In this document: positions 16,418 through 23,971 of the stretch, in pieces
Numbering within the stretch: the first letter of the stretch is position 1
Layout: each line of letters starts with the position of its first letter
Assembly (NCBI GenBank): GCA_946482425.1
Contig: CAMLRO010000005.1
Coordinates: 1-43,524, forward strand
Reading direction: 5' to 3'
Origin: an uncultured Lactobacillus sp.
GTDB taxonomy: Bacteria > Bacillota > Bacilli > Lactobacillales > Lactobacillaceae
DNA length: 43,524 nt
Notes under the pieces: model-generated
What the model saw: the letters and a program-made list of their open reading frames with translations, nothing else
Told to the model about the DNA's origin: nothing
The model's database searches: none
Made by a program: the position numbers and the translations under genes

Positions 16418-18052
16418 CTACTTCTTACCTCTCGAGTAAACCATTTTACCGTCAATCATCGTGAAGATTGGCTTAGTATTGTGGATGTCATGTGGATTAA
16501 TTGTAAATAAGTCTTGATCAAGTAGAACCATATCAGCGGCTTTACCAACTTCGATTGAACCCGTTTCTTTTTCACGGAAGTTTTGGAAAGCACCATTAAT
16601 CGTGTAACTGGTGAGCATTTGTTCGACACTGACTCTTTCAGTTGGGTCCAAGACAGTCTTTTCACTCTTATCGCCGGGAGCACATCTGGTAACGCCAACT
16701 TCGATGGTTTCCATTGGATCAGGATTAGTCACTGGGAAATCAGTTGCGGCAGATACCAGAACGCCTTGATCCCAAAATGACTTTAACTTGTATTCACGTG
16801 AGGCTCTTTCTAAGCCCAAATACTTAACTTCCAAAGCGTCAAAGTAAATTGGGTCCTTGAAGAACCAAGCTGGATCACAAGCAGCAATGACTTTGTCTTT
16901 AGCCATTCTGGCAATGTCACTTTCACGAATGACCTGCAGGTGAGTTAAAGTTGGGCGCCAATCTTTTTTAGGCTTTTTGGCTTGTGCATACTCAATTCCA
17001 GTCAAAGCTGCATCAATTGCGGCATCTCCAATAACGTGGCAGTGAACTTGGAAGCCCTTCTCTTTAGCCCGCCGCATCATGTTGTTTAATTGCTCTTGTG
17101 TGCAGTTGAAGTTACCCCGGTATCCCGGTTTATGAACATAGTCGTCAAAGAAGTAAGCCGTGGCTGATTCAACCACGCCATCAACGACAAACTTCAGGTT
17201 GTTGCACTTATAATGTTTACCATGGTAAGCATCGCGAATAGCAGCAAAATCGTCTAATTTGTCGGGACTATCGTGCTCAGGTCTAATGTGAAAGCCTGAT
17301 ACGACCTTTAATTTTAATTTTCCTTCGATATCCAATTCTTCCAGAGCCTGTTGTGCCCTTGTTTCATCACGCAAAATTGGTTCGTAGATTGAAGTCAAAC
17401 CCATTGATAATAAACGATCTTGCAGCCATAAAACGGCTTTTTTAATTTCTTCAACCGTATAATCCGGAACTGTCTTTAAGATATCGCCCATTGCCCATTC
17501 GCGAACTAAGCCAGTGGGTTCTTTGGTCTTAGGATCAAGAACGAATTCACCTTTTTCTTTGGAAACATAGCCTTTGCCGATGCCAGCATTTTCAAGGGCC
17601 TTACTGTTAACAATGTAAGAGTGTCCGTCAACTGATTGCAATAATACCGGTTTATCGCTGCATGCAGCATCAATCCATGATTTGTCGGGTCTTTCGGCAA
17701 TAATAGCATTTTCCCAGCCGGTACCCATGTAATAATCACGATCTGGATGTTCATCAACGTATTTTTTGATAATCTTCGTGTAATCATCGACACTTTTACC
17801 ACCAGCTAACTGAATCTTATACATTCCTTCAGTTGCACCAGATGAAAAGTGCATATGGCTATCTGTCATTCCCGGGATAAATAGTCCGTCGTTATTAACA
17901 ATATATTCGGTCTTAGGACCAATATAAGATTTCGCTCCGTCTTTAGAGCCTACATAAACAAATTTACCATCTTTAACAGCAACTGCCTCAACATATTTAT
18001 GCTTTTGAGCAGCAGTAAAAATTTTTCCTGTTAAAACATAATCTGCTTCCAT
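16418..18052 (-). CDS. YtcJ-type amidohydrolase (amidohydrolase 3 family)
   Basis: A metal-dependent hydrolase of 544 residues. The composite beta domain (1-60, 480-544) flanks a TIM barrel with the metal motif GMTDSHMHFS, then QVHCHVIGDAAIDAAL, TLTHLQVI and AATDFPVTNPDP, giving the His and Asp ligands. The family acts on amide or cyclic amide bonds of small molecules; no substrate can be named. The start at 18052 has AAGAG nine bases upstream; ATG 18061 or 18097 are possible but fit less well. It heads a two-gene unit with a MATE transporter and follows a membrane LuxR-type regulator. A GATAAT box lies about 60 bases upstream. Confidence 0.88.
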   Translation of the reverse strand: MEADYVLTGKIFTAAQKHKYVEAVAVKDGKFVYVGSKDGAKSYIGPKTEYIVNNDGLFIPGMTDSHMHFSSGATEGMYKIQLAGGKSVDDYTKIIKKYVDEHPDRDYYMGTGWENAIIAERPDKSWIDAACSDKPVLLQSVDGHSYIVNSKALENAGIGKGYVSKEKGEFVLDPKTKEPTGLVREWAMGDILKTVPDYTVEEIKKAVLWLQDRLLSMGLTSIYEPILRDETRAQQALEELDIEGKLKLKVVSGFHIRPEHDSPDKLDDFAAIRDAYHGKHYKCNNLKFVVDGVVESATAYFFDDYVHKPGYRGNFNCTQEQLNNMMRRAKEKGFQVHCHVIGDAAIDAALTGIEYAQAKKPKKDWRPTLTHLQVIRESDIARMAKDKVIAACDPAWFFKDPIYFDALEVKYLGLERASREYKLKSFWDQGVLVSAATDFPVTNPDPMETIEVGVTRCAPGDKSEKTVLDPTERVSVEQMLTSYTINGAFQNFREKETGSIEVGKAADMVLLDQDLFTINPHDIHNTKPIFTMIDGKMVYSRGKK

Positions 18053-18144
18053 AATTCCCATCTCTTTCACTAAATTTACCCATGTGACTAATAACACATG
18101 CGCTACAATTCATTATCCGCAAAAACACTGTTTTCACATTAACC

Positions 18145-18168
18145 TAAAGATATATTTCTTTATATCTT
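18145..18168. repeat. Inverted repeat upstream of the amidohydrolase, candidate operator
   Basis: AAAGATATA (18145-18153) and TATATCTTT (18160-18168) form a perfect 9-base inverted repeat with a 6-base spacer. It is upstream of a minus-strand GATAAT box for the amidohydrolase-MATE unit. This is the place where a dimeric LuxR-type protein would be expected to bind. Confidence 0.4.
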
Positions 18169-18206
18169 TGGGCTACAAGGACTATGAGCTTAAGCTTAAC
18201 GGGCAT

Positions 18207-18246
18207 TAAAAAATCCAGGCTCATATTTCAAAATGAGCCTGGATTT
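18207..18246 (-). terminator. Terminator of the LuxR-type gene
   Basis: AAATCCAGGCTCAT pairs with ATGAGCCTGGATTT around an 8-base loop, with a T-run on the minus strand. A separate palindrome, GCCGCTATAGCGGC (18248-18261), lies between the stop codon and this hairpin. Confidence 0.9.
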
Positions 18247-18282
18247 AGCCGCTATAGCGGCGTTACAAAGCAAAATGATTAT

Positions 18283-19278
18283 CTAGTGGTAATTCAAAAA
18301 TTTATTAATCAGTTGGCTTCTGCGGGATACTTCCATTTTATTTAAAATATTGTGGACGTGAGCCTTAACCGTACCTACAGTAATATATAGTTTATCTGCA
18401 ATTGCTTGGTTGCTTTCACCTTGCAAAACTAACAGCAAGACATCAACTTCTCTTTTGGTCAAGCCATAATGATCACAGAATTCGTGAACTTCTGCTTTTT
18501 GAAAAGATAAATCTTTATTTTCATATTTTTGCACAGTATATTCACTAAGCCGTTGTTGCACCAAATTTTCCACTTGTCTGTGGGTGTATTCTTCATGTTC
18601 GTGTTTTGTAATAAATAAAATAACAATAGCTAAAATAAAGTAATAACCGTCTTCAATTAAGTTGACGTGATTTTCGTAAAACGGAAATTTAACATCAATA
18701 AGTCTTTGCCATTTTGAAAAGGCACCAATTTCAATTAAAGACAACCCCAGCGCAATAAACGAACACATATAAAATATTTGCTGGTTCTGGGGCAGTTTTT
18801 TCCAAGGCAGACAAAAAAGCAGCAAAATAATGAATTGGCAGATTTGATTAGTGCTTTTACCTGCAATATACCAATCGGCTGGATTGAGGGTAGTAAGAAA
18901 AATTACTTCTATGATTAAAGAAGTTAGCGCCAAAATATTGGCTATTAGGATTACAGGTAACTTTTTATTCATATTAGTTAGTTCGTTAAGACAGAAGATA
19001 GTAATAATATTTTCACCAAAAGTAATGGTAAATTCCACCAGCAAATACCAGTAGTTTAAGATTATTTTTCGACTGCCAATAGCAATAATGCTGCGAGTTA
19101 CAAACTCATAGCCTGTTTCAAAAGTACTTTCAAAAATAAAAGAGATAAATAGCCATTTCAACAGTAAAAAGAGCTTCTTTTTTGATAAGTTATAAACAAC
19201 GGCGCAGTTACAAACTACGCTCATAAAAAGAAGTATGAAAATAACGTCATAGACATAAATAAAGATATCATTGCGCAT
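18283..19278 (-). CDS. Membrane-embedded LuxR-family transcriptional regulator
   Basis: The N-terminal two thirds (about 1-225) are hydrophobic with six or seven predicted membrane helices. A short charged linker (KHEHEEYTHRQVENLVQQRLSEY) and a C-terminal LuxR/GerE helix-turn-helix (about 265-331) follow: LTKREVDVLLLVLQGESNQAIADKLYITVGTVKAHVHNIL. It thus looks like a one-protein sensor that detects a ligand at the membrane and binds DNA directly. The gene precedes the amidohydrolase-MATE pair on the same strand but has its own strong terminator. The membrane part matches no sensor domain I know. A -10 TATACT lies upstream on the minus strand. Confidence 0.82.
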   Translation of the reverse strand: MRNDIFIYVYDVIFILLFMSVVCNCAVVYNLSKKKLFLLLKWLFISFIFESTFETGYEFVTRSIIAIGSRKIILNYWYLLVEFTITFGENIITIFCLNELTNMNKKLPVILIANILALTSLIIEVIFLTTLNPADWYIAGKSTNQICQFIILLLFCLPWKKLPQNQQIFYMCSFIALGLSLIEIGAFSKWQRLIDVKFPFYENHVNLIEDGYYFILAIVILFITKHEHEEYTHRQVENLVQQRLSEYTVQKYENKDLSFQKAEVHEFCDHYGLTKREVDVLLLVLQGESNQAIADKLYITVGTVKAHVHNILNKMEVSRRSQLINKFLNYH

Positions 19279-19454
19279 CGTTAAAATAACTCCGAGTAAG
19301 AATATTGATTCAGAATTACTAATTAAACTAATGATTTACTGAACCCATCTCTTTTTAGTATACGACAATTGCATTGCATGTGTGCCAACTATCTTAACGT
19401 TTTCATAATAAGATTTGTAATTGTCTTAATTAAATTAGCAAAAATGTGCTCTTT

Positions 19455-20924
19455 TTATAATGCGCTTTGGTTTGTTGAAAGGATATTAAGCCAATTTTCC
19501 CAGTCTTTGCGGTATAGTTGTGCTTGTGAAAACTTCATTTTAGGTGAATAAACCTTAACTGCGGCTATTTTATTATTATGGCTCATAGCATTCATAGCTG
19601 TTCCTAAGGCACTCAATTCTGAAACAGCAGCAAGTTTAACTTGCATTTGGGTAATATCGCTTAAATATTGCATTAAATATTGATTTTGAATCATCCCGCC
19701 ATCAACGTTAAGTTCCCGGTTAATTTGCGGAAATAATTTTTTCAGTTCACTAATAGTGTCGCTAATTTGGTAAACTAATGAATCTAAGGTCGCTTTTACC
19801 AGTTCGTTTTTACCAGTGATAGTCGTCATTCCGACAAAAGCCGCTTTCATATCCGGCTGCCAGTAGGGTGCGCCTAGTCCCGCAAAGGCCGGGATTAAAC
19901 AGGTGTGATCGTTGCGATTAGCTGCCAATGCTAAATTACTGGTTTCTTTAGGTGAACTAATCAGCTTTAAGTTATCCTTTAGCCAAGTAATGCAGGCGCC
20001 AGCGTAATTAATGTTACCTTCAAGCACATAGGAAATTTGCCCATTTAAAGACCAGGCAATTGAAGTATTAAGTTTATTTTGAATACTTTGCGGCAGATTG
20101 CTGCCAATATTGAGCATTACGGAAGAACCTGTCCCAAAGGTAACCTTAAAATCTCCTGCATTAAAACAGCCATGAGCATATAACGCAGCCTGTGAGTCAC
20201 CCAGAACACTCATGATCGGGATAGAGTGGTTAAGCAGTCCGAATAAATTTGTATCACCAAAGTGGGAGTTAGAGTCAACGATTTCAGGCAGGCTTTCAAT
20301 TGCGATACCAAAAATAGCTCCTAACTCTTGATCCCATTTTCCTGTATGAATATTCATTAACTGGGTCCGGCAGGCATTTGAAGGCTCAGTTTTAAAACTA
20401 TTTTTATTAGTTAACTGATAAATTAACCAACTGTCCATAGTCCCTAAACAGAGGTCGTCTTTTTCCTGGGCTTGAATTACTTTGGACTCATGAAGCAGCA
20501 TCCAGCTCCATTTAGCTCCGGTAAAGTAGGGCGAGAGCGCCAAGCCAGTTTTTGTTTTGACTGTTTCTGCTAATTTTGGATGAGAGATAGATTTGATCAG
20601 TTTTTCAGCACGATTGTCCTGCCAAACTATTGTGTTACAAAGGGGCGCACCTGTTTTTTTCGACCAGGCAGCTGCAGATTCACGTTGATTTGTGATTGCT
20701 AAGGCTGTCAGTTGGTCAGGTTTGACCTGCATAAGGGCAGCTTCAAAGAGCTTTTTCAAATTAGTCTTAATTTCACTTAGATCGTGGCTAATCCATCCGT
20801 TCCTGCTGACTATTTGTTTATGAGGCAAGCTGGTTTTCCAAAAAATCTGGTTATTTTGATCAATCAGAAGAACTTTTGTACTCTGCGTACTCTGATCAAT
20901 TGTTAAAACATATTCTTCAGGCAT
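19455..20924 (-). CDS. FGGY-family sugar kinase, GlpK-like
   Basis: A 489-residue kinase with the FGGY N-terminal loop IDQSTQSTK and C-terminal NVDGGMIQNQYLMQYLSD. Of the glycerol-kinase pocket it keeps R81-E82 (NQRES), W101, Y133 and D243, but the Gln after that Asp is Ser244 (LGDSQAAL). It therefore probably binds a polyol or ketose with a glycerol-like end rather than plain glycerol. It is the third gene after a split transketolase, 13 bases after its C-terminal subunit. In the D-apiose route an FGGY kinase makes apulose 4-phosphate before a transketolase, which is my leading guess. Xylulose, erythrulose or dihydroxyacetone kinase are alternatives. Confidence 0.85.
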   Translation of the reverse strand: MPEEYVLTIDQSTQSTKVLLIDQNNQIFWKTSLPHKQIVSRNGWISHDLSEIKTNLKKLFEAALMQVKPDQLTALAITNQRESAAAWSKKTGAPLCNTIVWQDNRAEKLIKSISHPKLAETVKTKTGLALSPYFTGAKWSWMLLHESKVIQAQEKDDLCLGTMDSWLIYQLTNKNSFKTEPSNACRTQLMNIHTGKWDQELGAIFGIAIESLPEIVDSNSHFGDTNLFGLLNHSIPIMSVLGDSQAALYAHGCFNAGDFKVTFGTGSSVMLNIGSNLPQSIQNKLNTSIAWSLNGQISYVLEGNINYAGACITWLKDNLKLISSPKETSNLALAANRNDHTCLIPAFAGLGAPYWQPDMKAAFVGMTTITGKNELVKATLDSLVYQISDTISELKKLFPQINRELNVDGGMIQNQYLMQYLSDITQMQVKLAAVSELSALGTAMNAMSHNNKIAAVKVYSPKMKFSQAQLYRKDWENWLNILSTNQSAL

Positions 20925-20937
20925 AAATTACCGGCTT

Positions 20938-21882
20938 CTATTTAGATAAAAAATTTTTGACAGACTTCTTGATGCCGGCGATGTCAAGTCCATAATAATG
21001 AAAGACTTCGTCTTGTGTTCCTTGAATTGCTGGTTCGTCTGGAAAGCCTAAAATTTTAAGTTTGGCATGACCGTACTTTGCCACTTCACATGCTATGGCG
21101 GCACCGATACCGTTAATAACATCATGTTCTTCTATAGTTACTAAATAATTAAATTTTTGTGCTAAGGCGGCAATCATTTCGGTATCAAGCGGCTTAATTG
21201 AAGCCAGATCAACCACTGCAGCTTGTATGCCGTCTTTAGCCAGTTCTTTAGCGGCTTGAAGGGTAAAGTATAACGTCTCGCCAGTAGAGATTAGGCAGAC
21301 GTCTTTACCAGGAAGAATTACTTTGGCCTTGCCGGGAGTGAAATGGAAGTCTTCGTGGTAAACATTGTCCAGTTTACGTTTACCAATGCGCACATAAGCA
21401 GGCTTATCTGACTTAAGCAGATATTTGAATAGTGCTTTGATTTGGTATTTATCACATGGCTGGTAGACTTCGAGATCGGGAATTGCCCGCGTAATTGCCA
21501 CATCGTTAAGTGAATGGTGGGTATTGCCCAGCCAAGTGTATGAATTACCGCCAGAAATACCGATGAGTTTAACGTTATTACGGTTAAATGCTACATCAAC
21601 TTTGACTTGTTCAATTGCTCGCATTGCCAGAAATGAAGCTGGAGAAAAGACATAGGGATGCTTACCTTCATGAGCCATACCTGCGGCTACAGTTACGGCA
21701 TTTTGTTCAGCTATGCCCATTTCTATCGTTCTGTCGGGATGTGCGTTTGTGAAGGGAACTAGTCCTGCCGATCCCCGAGAATCGCATGTGACCACTATTA
21801 AATCTGGATCGCCAGCAGTTGCCTCGTCGAGCGTTTTTGCAATGACTGCATTTGCAGTTAATTTTTCATCCAACTTATTCAT
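20938..21882 (-). CDS. Transketolase, C-terminal subunit
   Basis: The pyrimidine-binding and C-terminal domains of transketolase as a separate 314-residue protein. The catalytic Glu that activates ThDP is in IEMGIAEQN (E59); GLVPFTNAHPDR, GGNSYTWLGNTHHSLND and YVRIGKRK are typical of split transketolases. The C-terminal domain follows from about residue 185 (CLISTGETLY onward). It overlaps the N-terminal subunit by 8 bases, so the two are made together. Split enzymes of this type include apulose-4-phosphate transketolase; general pentose phosphate transketolase in lactobacilli is usually one long chain. Confidence 0.92.
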   Translation of the reverse strand: MNKLDEKLTANAVIAKTLDEATAGDPDLIVVTCDSRGSAGLVPFTNAHPDRTIEMGIAEQNAVTVAAGMAHEGKHPYVFSPASFLAMRAIEQVKVDVAFNRNNVKLIGISGGNSYTWLGNTHHSLNDVAITRAIPDLEVYQPCDKYQIKALFKYLLKSDKPAYVRIGKRKLDNVYHEDFHFTPGKAKVILPGKDVCLISTGETLYFTLQAAKELAKDGIQAAVVDLASIKPLDTEMIAALAQKFNYLVTIEEHDVINGIGAAIACEVAKYGHAKLKILGFPDEPAIQGTQDEVFHYYGLDIAGIKKSVKNFLSK

Positions 21883-22708
21883 TATTTAACGCCTCCATTT
21901 GTGCATCTAATTCCTGTAGTCCTGCTTGGTATTCAGTTGCAGTAGGAATTTTATGGTGCCAATCCGCTCTGTTTTCGGCTGCTGAAATACCTTTGCCCTT
22001 GACCGTATTAGCAATAATCAGGCGTGGCTTATTAGTGTCATTTGGTTTGGTTAAAACATTAACCACATCGCCCATATTATTGCCATTAACTTCCAAAACA
22101 TCCCAGTTGAATGCGCGGTATTTGGTACTTAGCGGGTTTGAGCGCATCACTGAATCGGTAGTGCCGGAAATTTGCAGATCATTGTGGTCAATAATGGCCG
22201 TGAGATTGTCTAAGTTATAATTGCCAGCTGCCATTGCGGCTTCCCAAATTGACCCTTCAGCTTGTTCACCGTCACCCATTAAAACGTAAATGTGTTTGCG
22301 TGACTGCTTCATCTTAGCTGCAAGAGCGACACCAACGCCTAAACCTAGCCCATGACCCAGTGAGCCCGTATGAAATTCCATGCCTTTGACTTCAGTAGTT
22401 GGATGGCCAATATAGGGGCTGTTAAAAGTAGAGTACCTTTTTTCAAGGTCAACGCGATCTATATAACCTTTATCAGCTAAAATTTCGTACCAGATTTCAA
22501 CAGCATGACCCTTACTTTGAATATACGTGTCAATATCTTTTTGACCAATATTTTCTGCGTTTTGGTTCATAACCGCATAGTATAAAGCAACTAAGATATC
22601 AGCACAGGATAAGTCAGAACCGGTGTGACCGTTTTGGTGATTATAGATTAGCTGCCACGTTCTCTTTCTTAGCGCAACAGCCTTCTTTTTTAATTCAAGA
22701 ATATTCAT
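21875..22708 (-). CDS. Transketolase, N-terminal (ThDP-binding) subunit
   Basis: A 277-residue protein with the ThDP pyrophosphate motif GDGEQAEGSIWEAAMAAGNY (GDG at 145-147), QNGHTGSDLS (H28), SKGHAV (H68) and GSLGHGLGLGVG. It needs the C-terminal subunit encoded next to form the active site at their interface. First gene of the minus-strand operon transketolase N - transketolase C - FGGY kinase. The upstream region, shared with a divergent LacI gene, carries two TAGTTTAG sites, so repression by that LacI is likely. Confidence 0.93.
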   Translation of the reverse strand: MNILELKKKAVALRKRTWQLIYNHQNGHTGSDLSCADILVALYYAVMNQNAENIGQKDIDTYIQSKGHAVEIWYEILADKGYIDRVDLEKRYSTFNSPYIGHPTTEVKGMEFHTGSLGHGLGLGVGVALAAKMKQSRKHIYVLMGDGEQAEGSIWEAAMAAGNYNLDNLTAIIDHNDLQISGTTDSVMRSNPLSTKYRAFNWDVLEVNGNNMGDVVNVLTKPNDTNKPRLIIANTVKGKGISAAENRADWHHKIPTATEYQAGLQELDAQMEALNNE

Positions 22709-22770
22709 GAAAACACCTCATTATCAAAAATAATTACTTGTAATTGCTTACACTGATAGAGTATCATGCT

Positions 22771-22789
22771 TATAACTAGTTTAGTTATA
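22771..22789. promoter_or_regulatory. LacI operator A between the transketolase and LacI genes
   Basis: TATAACTA and TAGTTATA form a perfect 8-base inverted repeat around GTT. The core TAGTTTAGTT recurs near-exactly at 22797, 23863, 23906 and (reverse strand) 25496. Confidence 0.65.
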
Positions 22790-22796
22790 TTGATTA

Positions 22797-22813
22797 ATTA
22801 GTTTAGCTTATAT
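22797..22813. promoter_or_regulatory. LacI operator B between the transketolase and LacI genes
   Basis: Contains TTAGTTTAGCTTATAT, matching the core and right arm of operators A and D. The left arm is degenerate. It is about 25 bases from operator A, centre to centre. Confidence 0.5.
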
Positions 22814-22844
22814 TAGTAAACAATATTATTAAAGAGATGATTTT

Positions 22845-23861
22845 TTGAACCTAAAAATGAGTGATATTGCAAAAATGGCAGGCGTTTCTAAAGCCGCTGT
22901 TTCTTTTGCTCTAAATGGCAAGCCGGGTGTAAGCGAAAAAACCAGAAAAAAGATTTTTAAGGTTATTAAAGATCAAGGCTATGAGCCGCTACGCAAGCAT
23001 AAAAAAGGCGGGGTTCGCAAATTAGCCAGTATCAGTCTGATTATTATTCGCGATCGAGCTGGAATGATGAATCGGAGCTATGCCAGCCTGCCCTTTTTTG
23101 ACACCTTAATATCCAACTTAACGCAAAATATTGGCGGTTTTGGCGGACAAGTCCAAATTGTGCAACTGGATATCAATCACTTGCAAGATAACCTGAATGA
23201 AAATACAGCATTGCTGCAGTCTAAGGCTTCAATTGTGCTGGCAACCGATCTGAATAAAAAGCAGGTTAAATTAATAAATCAAAAACTAAAAAATGTGATT
23301 TTTATTGATACGTATTTTAAAGATGTAAATGCGGATTTTATCTCAATTGATAATTTTCAGGGGGCATATTTAGCAGGAAAATATATTTTGGCTAAAGGTT
23401 ATCGGAAAATAGGCTATGTTGCTTCTAATCATAGTATTCCCAATTTTGCGCAAAGACGGGCAGGCTTTACCCAGGCCCTAAAAGAGAAAAACATTGAAAT
23501 TCCGCCGGAATTTATTTTTAGCTTAAATCCTACTGAACTTAGAGGAGCCTTGCCGCAATTTATCCATTTGAGCAAAGTTTTTCCTGAAGTGCTTTTTTGT
23601 GAAAATGATTATATGGCCCTACGTTTGGTCAAAGAATTTACCAAAGAAAAGATTAGAGTGCCCCAAGATATAGCAATTATGGGCTTTGATGATATTTTTG
23701 AAGACACGATGGTTACGCCGGAATTAACAACGATTCACGTACCGATAACGCAGATTGTCAGCCAAGCAATTAATCAATTACAAAACAAAGCTGCTGACCA
23801 CAATTGGCTGCCCCAAAAGTGCTTTATCTCAACCAAATTGGTTAAAAGGGAATCATTATAA
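22845..23861 (+). CDS. LacI-family regulator of the transketolase/isomerase/rbs island
   Basis: A 338-residue LacI protein. The helix-turn-helix is MSDIAKMAGVSKAAVSFALNG and the effector domain has PFFDTLISNLTQ, ISIDNFQGAYLAGKYI, KIGYVASNH, LFCENDYMALRLV and IMGFDDIFEDTMVTPELTTI. The frame starts at TTG 22845 with AAAGAGATGA upstream; ATG 22857 is the alternative but lacks an RBS. It is divergent from the transketolase operon and followed 110 bases later by the isomerase. Related palindromic sites flank it on both sides and one lies before the rbs operon, so it probably represses all three units. The effector is likely the free or phosphorylated pentose. Confidence 0.9.
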   Translation: MNLKMSDIAKMAGVSKAAVSFALNGKPGVSEKTRKKIFKVIKDQGYEPLRKHKKGGVRKLASISLIIIRDRAGMMNRSYASLPFFDTLISNLTQNIGGFGGQVQIVQLDINHLQDNLNENTALLQSKASIVLATDLNKKQVKLINQKLKNVIFIDTYFKDVNADFISIDNFQGAYLAGKYILAKGYRKIGYVASNHSIPNFAQRRAGFTQALKEKNIEIPPEFIFSLNPTELRGALPQFIHLSKVFPEVLFCENDYMALRLVKEFTKEKIRVPQDIAIMGFDDIFEDTMVTPELTTIHVPITQIVSQAINQLQNKAADHNWLPQKCFISTKLVKRESL

Positions 23862-23877
23862 AAATAGTTTAGTCTAA
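23862..23877. promoter_or_regulatory. LacI operator C after the LacI gene
   Basis: ATAGTTTAGTCTAAT matches the TAGTTTAGTT core with one change. It lies about 43 bases upstream of operator D, centre to centre, and about 30 bases before the -35 of the isomerase promoter. Confidence 0.45.
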
Positions 23878-23893
23878 TTAAGTAAAAACAGTA

Positions 23894-23922
23894 TTGAATG
23901 GTCTTCTAGTTTAGTTTATATT
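23894..23922 (+). promoter_or_regulatory. Promoter of the isomerase gene with operator D in its spacer
   Basis: TTGAAT (23894-23899), a 17-base spacer and TATATT (23917-23922). Operator D (CTAGTTTAGTTTATAT, 23906-23921) covers the spacer and the -10, a position where a bound repressor would exclude RNA polymerase. Confidence 0.75.
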
Positions 23923-23927
23923 TTGCT

Positions 23928-23943
23928 TTGGAAGCGAATACAA
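23928..23943 (+). promoter_or_regulatory. cre site (CcpA) at the isomerase transcription start
   Basis: TTGGAAGCGAATACAA fits the cre consensus WTGNNARCGNWWWCAW at every position. The predicted transcription start (near 23929) lies within it, so CcpA would repress the gene when preferred sugars are present. Confidence 0.75.
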
Positions 23944-23971
23944 ATATAAACAATTAGGAGGCTCTTTTTTA

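Noticed and set aside
19369..19551. A 60-codon plus-strand open frame overlapping the end of the FGGY kinase
   Set aside because: It overlaps a well-supported gene on the other strand, has no RBS and its sequence is low in coding character.
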